DNA from: Spisula solida
Taxonomy: Eukaryota > Mollusca > Bivalvia > Venerida > Mactridae
Assembly: GCA_947247005.1 (NCBI GenBank)
Contig: OX365948.1
Location: 52,559,401-52,623,400 of the forward strand
DNA length: 64,000 nucleotides
Direction: 5' to 3'
Shown piece by piece: positions 23,558 through 35,833 of the stretch. The notes under the pieces are model-generated. The model searched no databases. It was given only the letters and a program-made list of their open reading frames with translations, and was not told the origin of the DNA. Positions within the stretch are counted from its first letter, which is position 1; every line of letters starts with the position of its first letter. A program made the position numbers and the translations under genes.

Positions 23558-24093
23558 AATATGCAGTCTCGAATTCAGGAAACCACTAAATGACCATTTT
23601 GTTTTAAACCGCTAAATTTCATACCCGACGAAACTAGTGATTTTACAGTGTGTAGAATAATGCAAACCGTCGACTTGGATCTTCACCTTAAAATCTGTAG
23701 GACCTTAATATGCTGCACCGGACTTATCATTGTGTGATTAAAATACTAGCATGTGCACTTTTGGAGCTGTTTAAAGTTTGCGATTTTGTTGACATGCATT
23801 ATGGTGCGTCATAATGCGAGTATCATATTACATGTAAACATTAAATACAATGTACATGCATCTGGAAATAAGCAAAAACAAAAACGATGTGTTGGCTAAT
23901 TTTCAGTGACCCCCAACTTTTGTAAATTATATGTGTATGTTGACAAAAGTACTATATGTAGGATATATTCACCGCTGAATGTTAATTAATTACGATAACA
24001 CAATCTAAAATAAATGTGTATTTAATGTGAAAAAAATATGTTGATGTGTTACAATGTGCATTCTAAAACATCATCATAGGTTGGCGGTGAATT

Positions 24094-25764
24094 TTACCAC
24101 TTGTGGTAGGGACTCCATTTCGGCATTGGTCTCCAATACTTGAAGGGATTCCTTTTTGGAATTGGCCTCCAAAACGGGAAAGGTTTCCATTTTGGCATTG
24201 GCTTCCATTTTGGCATTGGCTTCCATTTTGGCATGGGCTTCCATTTTGGTATTGGCTTCCATTTTGGTAAAGGCTTAAATTTAGGCTGTGGTCTAAATAC
24301 TTGTACCGGTTGAATATATTTATCTGAAAATGAAGAATACATTCATTTGTATATGCTATAACGAAGTATTTTATTTACTATAGCGCTGTCTTATGCGTAT
24401 CGTTTTGCAAACATTTTATCAAATTCCGTTTGACATTCAAAAACTTCATAAAGTATAAAGCGTCACATCTAAGACGAAAACAAACCGAAGTACAAACGAA
24501 CTATACCACTCGACAATATGCATGCGCTTGAAATGGTAAAAACCCGCCTCCTTGATCGCCTAGTGGTATAGTGTCTGCTGCGAATGCCGGAGGCCCGGGT
24601 TCGACCCCAGGCTACGTCATACCTAAGACGAAATAAAAATGGTATTCCCTTGCTGAAGCTCAGCATAAAAAGGAAACTGGCTTCTTTTCTCTCATACCCT
24701 TGTGGCAATGGGAAAACATCAGGAATGAGGTGTCAAGAGTGATTAATTAATATATTAAGTTAGAAAAAACTAGTTTCACAATCGACCTATTATAAATTAG
24801 TATAAACTAAACATGTTTACTTACAATGATTTTGAACGACAACTGGTCGGACGTTTCTAGTAATTGACGATGTGCGGTAGTTATAATTGCTATAATCAGC
24901 TTCTTCACTATTGTAACCATCAAAGTAACCATCATTGTTACGATCATAATAGTTGCTTTGAACCCGTGTACTACGACGCCATGTATCCACGTTGCTTCCG
25001 TCGTTATTGTTCCAATCATTATTGTTGTTCCAACCGTCGTTATTGTTATTATTGTTCCAGCCGTCGTTATTGTTATTATTGTTCCAGCCATCGTTATTGT
25101 TATTATTGTTCCAGCCGTCGTTATTGTTATTGCTGTAAAAGCCGTCGTTATTGTTCCAGCCATTATTGTTGTTCCAGCCGTCGTTATTGTTATTGCTGTT
25201 CCAGCCGTCGTTATTGTTCGAACCGCCATTATTGTTCCAACCGTCGTTGTTGTTCCAACCATTTTTATTGTTCCAGCCATCCTTATTGGTCGAACCGCCG
25301 TTATTGTTCCAACCATTTTTATTGTTCGATCCGCCATTATTGTTCCAACCATCGTTATTGTGCCAACCATTATCATTGTTCGAAACGCCGAGTTTATTCG
25401 AACCGCCGTTATTACGCCAACCGTCGTTATTGTTCCAACCATTATTATTGTTCGAAACGCTGAGTTTATTCGAACCGCCGTTATTACGCCAACCGTCGTT
25501 ATTGTTCCAACCATTATTATTGTTCGAAACGCCGAGTTTATTCGAACCGCCGTTATTACGCCAACCGTCGTTATTGTTCCAACCATTATTATTGTTCGAA
25601 CCGCCTTGTTTATTCAAACCGCCATTATTGTTCCAACCGTTGTTGCTGTTGTCGGACCGTACAACAACATTGGCTGGTGAAGCGAAGTCCCCTGGGCCTC
25701 CATCTGGCGCCCTTGCGGCGGCAACGCCTAGGCATACAGTAATGACTGCTAGTGCAAGCCTCAT
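24094..25764 (-). CDS. Secreted Asn/Gly/Trp-rich repetitive protein
   Basis: Coding exons are 25764-24825 and 24323-24094 (minus), joined by GTAAGT...TTTTCAG in phase 1, for 389 residues. An acceptor (TTTCCAG at 25773) eight bases before the ATG shows a non-coding leader exon upstream, which I could not locate. The protein starts MRLALAVITVCLGVAAARA, a clear signal peptide. Residues of about 45-270 are Asn-rich with Trp, Gly and Asp: 24-residue units (SNNNNGW then NNNDGWRNNGG then SNKLGV), then shorter NNNNDGW units. The C-terminal exon is basic, with six copies of a PKWKP-like 6-residue unit. ATTAAA at 24021-24026 may be its polyadenylation signal. A SINE head lies in the intron. I do not recognise a named family; a shell, byssus or other extracellular structural protein is an inference from composition. 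Opposite-strand open frames (VIVPAV-type) are shadows. Confidence 0.85.
24550..24618 (+). mobile_element. tRNA-like SINE head in intron
   Basis: CGCCTAGTGGTATAGTG (A box) and GGGTTCGACCC (B box) have tRNA spacing. The anticodon stem has mismatches, so a SINE head is preferred. It resembles the copy at 47098-47163 in its first bases (CGCCTCCTT). Confidence 0.5.
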
Positions 25765-26019
25765 TATGACGCCTGGAAATATAAATATGCAAACTATTAT
25801 TAATAACATCTATCTCATGTGTGACGTCACGTGAGTGGAGTAAGGTTATTAGATGAATAATGGTAATACATATTTTATTATAAACAGTAACCAATTTGAT
25901 CTGGTTTTCGCTTCGTATCCAAATCGTTTCTCAATCCAATTATAAAACAGCACTAGTTCAGTTTCTTTGCATCCATTGGAAGCACCCAATTCGAAGTTTT
26001 AGCAGCGTCACAACCACAT
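25765..26019. other. Upstream flank of Asn/Trp-rich gene
   Basis: The acceptor of the first coding exon is at 25773-25774 (minus). I see no convincing donor or TATA box that fixes the leader exon within this interval or up to 26.9 kb. Confidence 0.4.
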
Positions 26020-26141
26020 GTAACTGTATAATTGATAAAGAGTAAAACAATAGTTTCTTATATAAATTGTATGCTATCTTAGCTGTCTTATATAAATTTT
26101 AAAAAATGTGTTTGTTTACTCTTTATCATTGATACAGTTAC
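26020..26141. mobile_element. MITE family TGTATCATTGATAAAGAG, copy 2
   Basis: GTAACTGTATAATTGATAAA at the left is inverted at the right with one difference. It is only 122 bp, so it is an internally deleted relative of the copy at 21723-22216. Confidence 0.75.
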
Positions 26142-26902
26142 CTGTGGGTGTGACGCTCAAATTTCTGTGGTCACCTGTAGTCACAACCTGCGCTAACTCA
26201 ATAATTTACACTAAAATATAAGCGTTGAGCAATTTAGAGATAATCTTTATTTAAATCGCATCTGTACATTCGTGCATTATTTACATTACACGATACGACA
26301 GCAATGATAAAACTACTTTGCCACTCCAAGAGCTATAAGAGATTGAACAGAAAGTTGTGTTGCCCACAATAACTTTCACAAATGTCAAACGCCAATTCTA
26401 AAAGCAGCATTCTGTCACGTGATTTGATAAAAAAACTTAATTCATATTTGCGTCAATGCTTGGCGATATACAAAAATATAACATTTATAATTATTAATAA
26501 CGGTTGAATATTAGTCACTAATTTACACTGAAAACGCACATGTTTATTCCATGACTGTACTGTCTCCTCATAGCTCAGTATAATTTTTAATAAAATCCAA
26601 ATAAAATCCATCGCAAAATCAATGAGCAACGAGTAGCTCTAATAATATTTTGCATTTAAGTATGAACTATTTATAATTCATCGGTTATTAGGTTAATAAA
26701 AATCCATAGTGCGCGTAGCGTATCCTAGTACAAGTCATAGAACAAATTACATGTACATGTATATTATTTCTTGCCAATCAGCCAATATTTTAATGAAGCT
26801 ATCATAATGCGTTAATCTATAAAGCGCCTTTTTCTCGAAAAAAAGACTATAGTCGTTATAATGATATCATACAAATATCAGCTAAAATATAAGTTCAGCA
26901 AG

Positions 26903-27766
26903 CACTCAAGGACTTTAAAACGCCTCACCTGATTCAAAGCCCAATATCGCTTAAAGTATTTATGTTATTGCAAAATCATTTGACAAGTGTATAAATTGGT
27001 CTTTCCTACGTGACAATCAGTTTAGTTTGTAGTAAAATGTTGTCTCATTATTTTCTGGGAATCCAGCAAGCGCACTCACCCTAGGGAAAGTGTGGGATTT
27101 TCAATACCGTATATAGGCGCAATATATCCTAATATGCGGGATGACATTGGCCTACGAAGTCCTTTAACTACAAGATGTTCACAATAATATCTACGTATGT
27201 TCAAATACAATATTCACCTGTCAAATTAAAAAAAGCATGAACAAAGTCAATAATAGAGGAACGTCCACACATTAAGGCAGACATTAAAAATCACCATGTT
27301 TTAAGTTTTACTACTAAAATTGACAAATTCAAAATCTAATCTTATCCTTTTGAACATAATGAATGTTAACAGTTGAGATGAGGAAGATTGGTGAGTGCGT
27401 TGACATACCCGGTAAGCAATATTATGAAAACTTGCAGATGCTTTAATACAACGGTACAAAACTTGACGATTAACAAATGTATTCGATGAATTTGTGTGTT
27501 TATACCGTCTAACAAATAGGAGCACAGTATATTGCAAGAGTAATGTCACGCATAGCCTGTATTGAAAATCCCACACTTTTGCCTAGGGTGAGTGCGTTTA
27601 CAGGATTCCCAGAAAAAAAACGAGATAACATTTTACTACAAACTAAACTGATTTAAACGTAGGAAAGATCAATTTATACACATGGAAAATGATTTTGCAA
27701 TAACGTAAATACTTTAAGCGATATTGGGCTTTGAATGTGGTGAGGCGTTTTTAAAGTCCTAGAGTG
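26903..27766. mobile_element. Element with about 205-bp terminal inverted repeats
   Basis: 26903-27107 and 27559-27766 are inverted copies of each other with scattered differences. They start CACTCAAGGACTTTAAAACG and CACTCTAGGACTTTAAAAAC. The unique middle of about 450 bp has one open frame (27301-27576, minus, 91 residues) that I do not recognise. No clear target duplication was found. A non-autonomous DNA element. Confidence 0.8.
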
Positions 27767-30338
27767 TACCTAGAAATCAAAGCCAAAGTGCCTACTTAAT
27801 GGATAAATTGTTGCCCTTATTAACACCGCATTTTAATGCTTTAAAGTGTTTATCATCAAATTGCACGCGTTAAAATAAGATCACAGACGTTTTCATAGCA
27901 ACCACGTGTCACAAATTGATATAAACATAAAAGTATACATGTTGTATCTGCATTAATACATGTAACGTTAAATTCACGAAAATCGAAAAAAAGTTTGAAT
28001 TTTTTTCTGAATAAAAAGCTCATGCCTTACCTCAATAAAAGTATTCCACGCTAGTAATTGACCACACAGTCATACAAAATGTTTTTATACTCAGTTTTTT
28101 AATTACATTCATCATTTGACACACTAACGTCTTTGCCCTTAATCATGACGACACCGCTTTCATTAGAATATTGTAAGATCCCCATTGTAAAAGTCAGGTC
28201 ATGGTAAATTATGGGTTTGTCATTTTGATTGACGTTATTTTAATGTTTGAATATTCGTATGAGTTAGTTTAATGAGCGTAGAGTTAATGCCCAATTATAA
28301 CTCAACGGTTTACTGGTTCAAAACCTCCAACTAAATTAATTTTGTTCTTTATTAACTTAATGTAAAGTAACGAAATGCCGACCAATGAAATATCAACCTT
28401 TTGTCCATGGGACCTCTTAAAGGTCTACCAGTCAATAGAAATAGATTACAGCTTCAAGAAAATGGAAAAAAGGAAAAAAACAGGGGGGCTTGCGTATTAT
28501 TTAAGACACATTTGCTTCGTCAAACGTGGTGAACATATTTTCTCACACACGGTTCCAAGTCTGTTAGCCCCCCTACAACCCAATATGTTTTCAATCGTTG
28601 TTCTTGTCATTTTGCTGTGGTACCTATGTACTGTGCCTTTTTGCAAAGTTGAAGTCCAGCATATTATGTTGCTTCGTTCATATCACAACATTGCAATAAT
28701 AACACCCATAAACACCAATTTTAACAAATCTTTGCTGACGTGCTGTTCAAATCAATAATACAATTTTTATAAAACAGAGAAAGGGTTCGTGTGGTGTGTA
28801 TCAATCATATAAACAATGCAATTTTCTTCTAGCTCGCTTCGCTCAATAATTTTAACAATAAATAGTAAAAAGTAGAGAAACAGTTCGTGTGGTATGCTTC
28901 AGTCAGATATACAATGCATTTGTTTCTAGCTCGCTTCTCTCGCACGGTATGTGAATAACATCAAGTAGATACCGAGTGTGTGTTACATGCAGCTCAGATA
29001 CCAACTAATGATGTTTTCTCGCTCGCTTCGCTCGCTCAATAACTTGATATTTGAACAGCATCAAGTAGAGAACATTGTTGTGTTCCATGCAGCTCTGATA
29101 AATAGTGCTTTGAAATAGTGTCAATTAAAAAACGAGTTTGTATGCATCTCAGAATGAGATAATCATGGCATTTTTCTTGCTCGCTTCGCTAGCACAATAA
29201 CTGTCTATGAATATTACATAGTGTTAATAAAAAAGGAGTCAGTGCGATATAGATAGTCTGCATCTCATATAAACAATGCATATTTTTCTAGAATGCTTCC
29301 CTTGCATAATGAATGTATTGCGCACTGAGCCACAACCTCTGTCAGCAGGAGGGGCAACTCTGCTGCACACCCTCCTCCAAACATCTTCAAAACCCGATTT
29401 CGCACCCCTTTTGAAAAATCCTAGTTACGGCCATGATACTGTAACATAATCTGGGTGATGACATCTTGTCTTCGCTCTGAGGTTGTTTCCCTAATATCAA
29501 TATCTATTCAGTCAACGAACCCCCTACAAACCATAGTTGACCCCACTGTGTAGGTTTTAAAGAATAATTAAAAATTAAAGTTTGAACGTAAATTTACTAT
29601 TTCAGTATTTATAAAACAGTACCCTAGCCAAACACGCGTCGTCTTTTATCTAATGTATGCGTTTATGAACAAGGAAGATCGGGACCTTACGAGCGTTTGA
29701 ATTAAAAACCTATCACGCTCTGACATCTGACCTAATTTTGGTCAAAATGTCAATCATTAAGCGATTTAATTAACAGACTTTGAATACAACCGAGACACTA
29801 GTAATTTACTTGTAGATCAAAACTGAAGTGACGGTGTCAACTCCATCTCTTACAACTTGACAATGACCGATGAACGATGAATATTTGTCTTCGAGTGAGC
29901 TCTTCGATTTCCGTCTAATACTGCCATATTTCACGCTTAACATGTTATAATTCATTAACAGACAATAAACTGTCCATAATTAGTGTTAAACACATGTTTA
30001 TTGTTCTGTTTACATCACTTAATGTCAATTAAAACTCAATTTTAATTACCCGCTCCATACCGTTTGACGAACGCGACGTATCAATGTTTCAAATGTCACA
30101 TATATTTACATTGACTTTCAAGTGAAACCAAATGAAGTATTTGTAAAGACAAAACAAAAGCAGGGTTAAAGGCATAGATCATTTGAACTTTATACATGTA
30201 TACATGTAACTGTCGGGAACAAAATCTTGTTTCGTTTATTTTTTTTTTGTAGTAAGATATTCTACTGGTACATAGCTGGATAAACAATATACACAAATAT
30301 ATAATGTATATTCTATTGTATTGGGCATTGCAAATATG
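27767..30338. other. No gene seen; degenerate CTCGCTTCGCT repeats
   Basis: 28770-29310 has about five degenerate copies of a 100-150-bp repeat with CTAGCTCGCTTCGCTC, ACAATGCA and AGTAGAGAA. The 127-codon open frame at 28375-28758 has no recognisable domain or splice support. Nothing else was identified. Confidence 0.5.
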
Positions 30339-30441
30339 TTGCGTTGCGTTGCGTTGCGTTGCGTTGCGTTGCGTTGCGTTGCGGTGCGGTGCGGTGCGTT
30401 GTGGTGCGGTGCGTTGCGGTGCGGTGCGGTGCGTTGCGGTG
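30339..30441 (+). repeat. GTTGC/GGTGC pentanucleotide array
   Basis: Pure GCGTT units for about 50 bases, then a mixture of GCGGT and GCGTT units to 30441. Confidence 0.9.
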
Positions 30442-30481
30442 AAAATTTGTTGACCCTTATGAAATTTTGAGTAGTATATTC

Positions 30482-31251
30482 CATGGGCGTAGGAGCGTCT
30501 TCAACATTGGGGGGCCAAACATTTGGGAGGGGGGGGCGAATTTTCTTGTGAGATATGGAGGGTCACATTAAGTGTTAATAGCTTATGGTGAATGTTTGTG
30601 TATATCATAACTAAGGTGAGATATATGTACTAAGTTGTTTTGTTTGTCAAAATAGCGGGTAAAAGATTAACATTATCATAATCTCGTATTGCAAGTAGGG
30701 GGGTTCGGGGGCATGCTCCCCCGTGAAATTTTTTAAAACAATGGACCAATCTGGTGCATTCTGTGTGTTCTGAGATAAATATTTGGTATTTTACATGACA
30801 TGTTTTGTTGCAAGATCCAGCAAAATGAAGACCTTATTTTGAAAATATTTTTACTAATTATTGCACAGGTGCCTGCATTCTGAGAGTTAAGGGGTTTAGT
30901 AAGGGATAATTTAACATAGAAATGACAAAGTTTAAAAGCAATATAGGAGCTGGGGGCAAAGTTTATCTTACAATGTATTTCTATAGTTTGTGTAGCTCTT
31001 TCAACAGCTACATAATAACATTTATCATAGATTAAAATCATTTTGCGAGCGTAGCGAGCACGAAAATTTTCATTTTATACTTTTTAACCAAGAATAAAAT
31101 GTACATTACCTATTACAAGACTATTTTAGATGGAAAATTATGAAAATTGTCTGAATTATTGGGGGGGGGGGCCAAACGATATGTTGGCCCCCCTTGTCCT
31201 AACATTGGGGGGCTGGCCCCCCCTGGCCCCCCCCCTTCTCCTACGCACATG
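30482..31251. mobile_element. CATGGGCGTAGGAG element, copy 2
   Basis: It starts CATGGGCGTAGGAG and ends CTCCTACGCACATG. TATTC is duplicated on both sides (30477-30481 and 31252-31256). The interior aligns along its length with the copy at 18753-19599. Confidence 0.85.
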
Positions 31252-31553
31252 TATTCGCCTGGAAGACATGAATAGTAGTGCTTATTCGTCACCCAGGATA
31301 CATCGCATGTCAAGTCAAACTGCTCCACAAGTAGCATGTTATAGACCTTTGTATGTAGCGGCCTTCAGGATCTATCGTTCTACCTCCCAAAAAAGAGCGA
31401 ACGCTCTAAACCAATCAGGCATGATGTTGCACGCCAATTCATGAACTTAGTTTTTTCCCTTACAACTGTGCTCTCGGCCCTTGGCCAAACGTGAATGTTC
31501 GCAAATTTCCGTTTTTCTGTAGTCTATTGTAATGCATAAAAGCCGACGTGATC

Positions 31554-32220
31554 AGAATGCTCTCGGCATGGATTTAGACTGGTACTACTGTTGTCTCATT
31601 TTCTGACACGGTCTACAACAGATAGTAGGACAATGCTCTCGGCATAGATTTAGACTGGTACTACTGTTGTCTCATTTTCTGACACGGTCTACAACAGATA
31701 GTAGGACAATGCCCTCGGCATAGATTTAGACTGGTACAACTTGTCTCATTTTCTGACTCGGTCTACAACAGATAGTAGGACAATGCCCTCGGCATAGATT
31801 TAGACTGGTACAACTTGTCTCATTTTCTGACTCGGTCTACAACAGATAGTAGGACAATGCTCTCATCATAGATTTAGACTGGTACAACTTGTCTCATTTT
31901 CTGACTCGGTCTACAACAGATAGTAGGACAATGCTCTCGGCATAGATTTAGACAGGTACAACTTGTCTCATTTTCTGACTCGGTCTACAACAGATAGTAG
32001 GACAATGCTCTCGGCATAGATTTAGACTGGTACAACTTGTCTCATTTTCTGACTCGGTCTACAACAGATAGTAGGACAATGCTCTCGGCATAGATTTAGA
32101 CTGGTACAACTTGTCTCATTTTCTGACTCGGTCTACAACAGATAGTAGGACAATGCTCTTGGCTCTCTGCATAGATTTAGACTGGTACCACTATTGTCTC
32201 ATTTTCCGACTATACGTAAA
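31554..32220 (+). repeat. 74-bp minisatellite, about 9 units
   Basis: GGACAATG recurs at 31628, 31704, 31778, 31852, 31926, 32000, 32074 and 32148, so the period is 74 bp (76 in the first interval). Units contain CGGCATAGATTTAGACTGGT and TCTACAACAGATAGTAGG. No long open frame. Confidence 0.9.
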
Positions 32221-33734
32221 TAGTAGGTCGGTGGTACCCGTCTAGCACAGAACCACCATTACCGCGATGGCAGTGGGGTACTGTATAGCGGGTAAATTAT
32301 ATTTCACGGGGGTCTAATTTTCGCTATATTCGCGGTCAACATCGATAGTGCGAAATCTAAATCCTGCGAAATATTCACCTCGTAAATATACAAATTTTAC
32401 AAAGGGAGACAATTCACTATTTGAAACATAATCCAACGTTGACCCAATGAGTTTGCAAAAAGTACGTCGGTTTAGCAAAATGCGGTATATATAGTATACG
32501 TTTTCGTTCTACGGTGAATGAGCAAGATTCTCAAAGCACCACACACAAATAATGAAAAAAATACTTTATACTTTTGAGTAACTTTTATTTAAAAAATTGT
32601 ATACATGTAACTATATAAATAGAGAAATATCACAAAGGGAAATAAATAATGTGTATAACAAAGCAAAAATGTGCACAAAATGTTTCAGTCGTACATACAA
32701 GCGTGGTGAAATAAATAGCTTTTACACAGGTACTCTATAAATATTATAATAAAGCGGATAATAAAATTGTCGAATATATGTACAACAAAATAAAAAATCG
32801 AAGCATGGAAGAACGGATCCATACATTTTCTACATATTGAGTTGAATACATGTAGTTTATGTATTGGGCCATCATTAACTCATACGTCAACTCGGGGTGG
32901 TCAAAAAGATACACCTGGTGCATTATTGCAGTTAGTGCACTATTTTCCGTCATAACTATGATACAAATTGGGTGCAGGTTACGTTTAAACCGTTTGTATG
33001 TAGACTTTGAAATCAGAATTCATTTATTAATTCTCGTCTACCAGAGTATTATTCTGACATCATTCTAAAAACATGACTAACCACCGACATAATTTATGGG
33101 GATGACCATGTTTTATGAATTGTATCATTTTGGAACTTAAAAAATTCCTATACTGAATAATGCATGCAAATTAGATTCTAAATACTTTAAAATAATTTTA
33201 TTTCAATAAAGTTATTCAAATGTCATTTCGGTGTACTAGGTTGATGTCGAAATATCGTTAATTAGAATATAATTAGTAACAATAATGTCACATTGTTAAT
33301 TGATTGACTAAAATTTACTGATGAAGTAAAATCTACTAACGTTAGTAAGTTAATTATGTAAAGTATCTATTACAAATCATGAACATTGACAAAAGACAGA
33401 TATCTTAGACTTGAAGCAGGTTAGACAACCAATTGACTTATGAAATAAAATATGCATTAAATCAACTTTAGGACTATATAGGTTGTTCAACAATTAAGAT
33501 GAACTAGAAATATGTTTCAATCAAACTTACGCGCATTGTAAGTTATCATATTCAAGGATGGACGAGTTGTAAAAAATTGGTCCAAATACATAAATATGGC
33601 ACTCGTTATGTCTAGAACATAGATTGGCTTCATTGAAAACTTAAAAAAAACTAGACTGAAAGCTAAAGATTATAAATATCCCGGACCTCTATATAAACGT
33701 CCGTGTAAATATTCAGGTCCAAGACGGACTGTTC
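32221..33734. other. Non-coding; 3' flank of Asn/Leu-rich gene
   Basis: 32280-32410 has TTCGCTATATTCGCGGT and CGTAAATATACAAATTTTAC, typical of an interspersed molluscan repeat. AATAAA on the minus strand at 33197-33203 could end the transcript of the gene that stops at 33735. No gene was found. Confidence 0.45.
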
Positions 33735-35833
33735 TTACGACCATTGGTTCGTATTTAGTCCTTGAGTATTTGAAAAGAGACCGGTGTTTGTATTTCCGGT
33801 AAGTCCTCCATTTTGTAGAAAACTGGAGGAGGCTAGCTGAGAATTTCCCAAATTACCAATTCCAGTATTAGTAGTGCTGCCAATGAGTCGTGGTAGGCCT
33901 AAACCGGAAGCGGAAATCTGATTATTCAAAAAGCCGCCATTAACGGTGTTCATAGTATTTGCAGCCCCGGGGAATCGTCCTGTGTTTGCGTTGTTTGGTA
34001 TGATAGGGACGTTACGTGTGTTCATAGTAGCGAACGTGTTCCATGGATAGTTTTTGCTGCTAACTCCATTGATAGTATTGCGAGATGAGATAACTGGGTT
34101 ACTTCCAGACGTGGTCTGAGTGCCACTAACGATGGAATTCATTCCGGTACTGAACTGTCTGTAGGCTGACCATGGATCTGCTGTTTGCACCGACGTAGTT
34201 GCGAATGTACCTCCCTGAAAAATAAATTCAAGTTAAATTTGAAAACTACAACATAAAGCTATCCAATAAAATATGGTCGCTATAATTCAAATACTCGCAT
34301 TATGGCATCGATGCAGACGGTCCAGTGGTTCGTTTTGGGTCATTTATGGTTTGATCCACGCTCACGAAATACCATTGCAAAGTGGTTCTGGTATGCATAG
34401 TAACTTCATCTAATGCTACGGTCACAAAGCTCGAACGATATCCGTACGAATTTATTAACTCGTAAGAGTACACAAACGGTTTTTGTATGTTCGTAGCGTC
34501 TGGTAAAAGCTCGTACGTACCACGAAAGATCTATAGAGATGCACTCGTACGATATCCGTACGATGAACGTACGAGTTAAGGAAATCCGTACGATGCTCGT
34601 AAGAGCAAAAGTGACCTTAGCATTACAGAAGTTTTAGTAGAGTATTGTTACAGAAGAAAATAGTTTTTGTTCAAGAAAGGCTGTCGTATAAGAAAAAAAA
34701 ACATAATTATTTGCGAATCTAAAATATATAGCCCGTATAATTTAAGCAATATTGACTTAATTTCCGGGAAATGATATTTTTGTTAAAGAGAGTCTAATAT
34801 TCTAAGCTCGCAATCAGAAAAACTGCCACATTTTATTTCCCGGAAAAATATAATTAAGAACTTTATAGTTCAAATAGTGGCAGCCTTATAAAGTTTTGCC
34901 GTACAAGATATTATAATGTATTCTGACTTACATTATTTGCGTTCAAATTGTTGTTCAAGTTTGTGTTCAAATTTGTGTTCAAATTGTTCAAATTGTTGTT
35001 CAAGTTTGTGTTCAAATTGTTCAGGTTGTTGTTCAAATTGTTGTTCATATTGTTGTTCAAGTTGTTGTTGTTCCACGACGTTTGCCAGGTTGTTGTTGGT
35101 TGTGCCCATTGTTGGAATCCTGTCCACATTGGTCGTGGCATTACCATACCCATTGGATTTGGAAACCCTAAAACAAATAAATTTTAATCCTTATAATTCC
35201 AAACTGACACTTAATCACATAAATATCAATGAAAACATTGAATTACTACCGCTTTTTTTAAAAAATGAGCTTGGTTTAATGACGTCGTATACGTTAGCTA
35301 AACAAAATGTGTCAAGATGCTCCGTTCTTTACGTAAACACAAATACAGGTAGGTAATGTTATATGTCAAAATTAAGCTACAAGAGCTTGTACATCTGTGA
35401 TGGCCTTTGCAGTTGGACTTACTCCATCCAATTTCGTCTAGGACGTTTACGTCGGTAGATTCCCGATTGGTGAAAGCGGAGGTTTACTATAGACTGGTAC
35501 CCGTTCGCACGCAATCGGGCCTAGGCTGCAGTCTATGTTTACTGATGTGTATAACCGTCACGTATTAGCCAATCAGAATGCAGGGATTTGCTGACTTTGG
35601 ATGTGAATGACAACTAGCGAAGTGTCAATGACGTGAATAGTCATGTAATTGTCTTGTAAAAATGGTAACTTACCCATAAATTGGTTTTGTGGAATCCACA
35701 CATTTCCAGGCATTGGAAATGTTGGCATCATTGGATACTGTATCCTGGCTACTGGTTGAAATCCTTGTAATTGTGATAACACATGTGTGCTCGCAACACA
35801 CACTGTGCATACAAGTACGTACATAAATGTCAT
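33735..35833 (-). CDS. Secreted Asn-rich protein with Asn/Leu repeat
   Basis: Coding exons are 35833-35674, 35167-34932 and 34214-33735 (minus; 876 bases, 291 residues). Donors are GTAAGT, and acceptors are TTTTAG and TTTCAG. Introns are phase 1 and phase 0, and all frames agree. It starts MTFMYVLVCTVCVASTHVLS, a signal peptide. A Met/Pro/Phe-rich part follows (about residues 22-72, e.g. YPMMPTFPMPGNVWIPQNQF). Exon 2 ends in a run made almost only of Asn and Leu (about residues 85-130), with Leu every three or four positions. Exon 3 is rich in Asn, Ser, Thr and Gly and ends NTNQWS. An acceptor 33 bases before the ATG (35867) shows a leader exon. I recognise no domain; a secreted structural protein is inferred from composition and from the similar gene at 24-26 kb. 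Confidence 0.85.
34412..34624. mobile_element. MITE with AATGCTACGGTCAC ends
   Basis: The left end AATGCTACGGTCACAAAGCTC and the inverted right end AATGCTAAGGTCACTTTTGCT match. Inside are repeated CGTACGA and CTCGTAAGAG words. It lies in intron 2 of the Asn/Leu-rich gene. Confidence 0.65.

Noticed and set aside
24864..25834. Plus-strand frames rich in VIVPAV and LLFQPP over the Asn/Trp-rich gene
   Set aside because: They are antisense shadows of the minus-strand repeats; the minus frame has a signal peptide and in-phase splice sites.
28375..28758. 127-codon open frame
   Set aside because: No domain, no splice-consistent neighbours, and the surrounding DNA is repeat-derived.
34916..35356. 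Plus-strand frame with Cys/Ser/Leu repeats
   Set aside because: Antisense of the Asn/Leu exon; no independent support.
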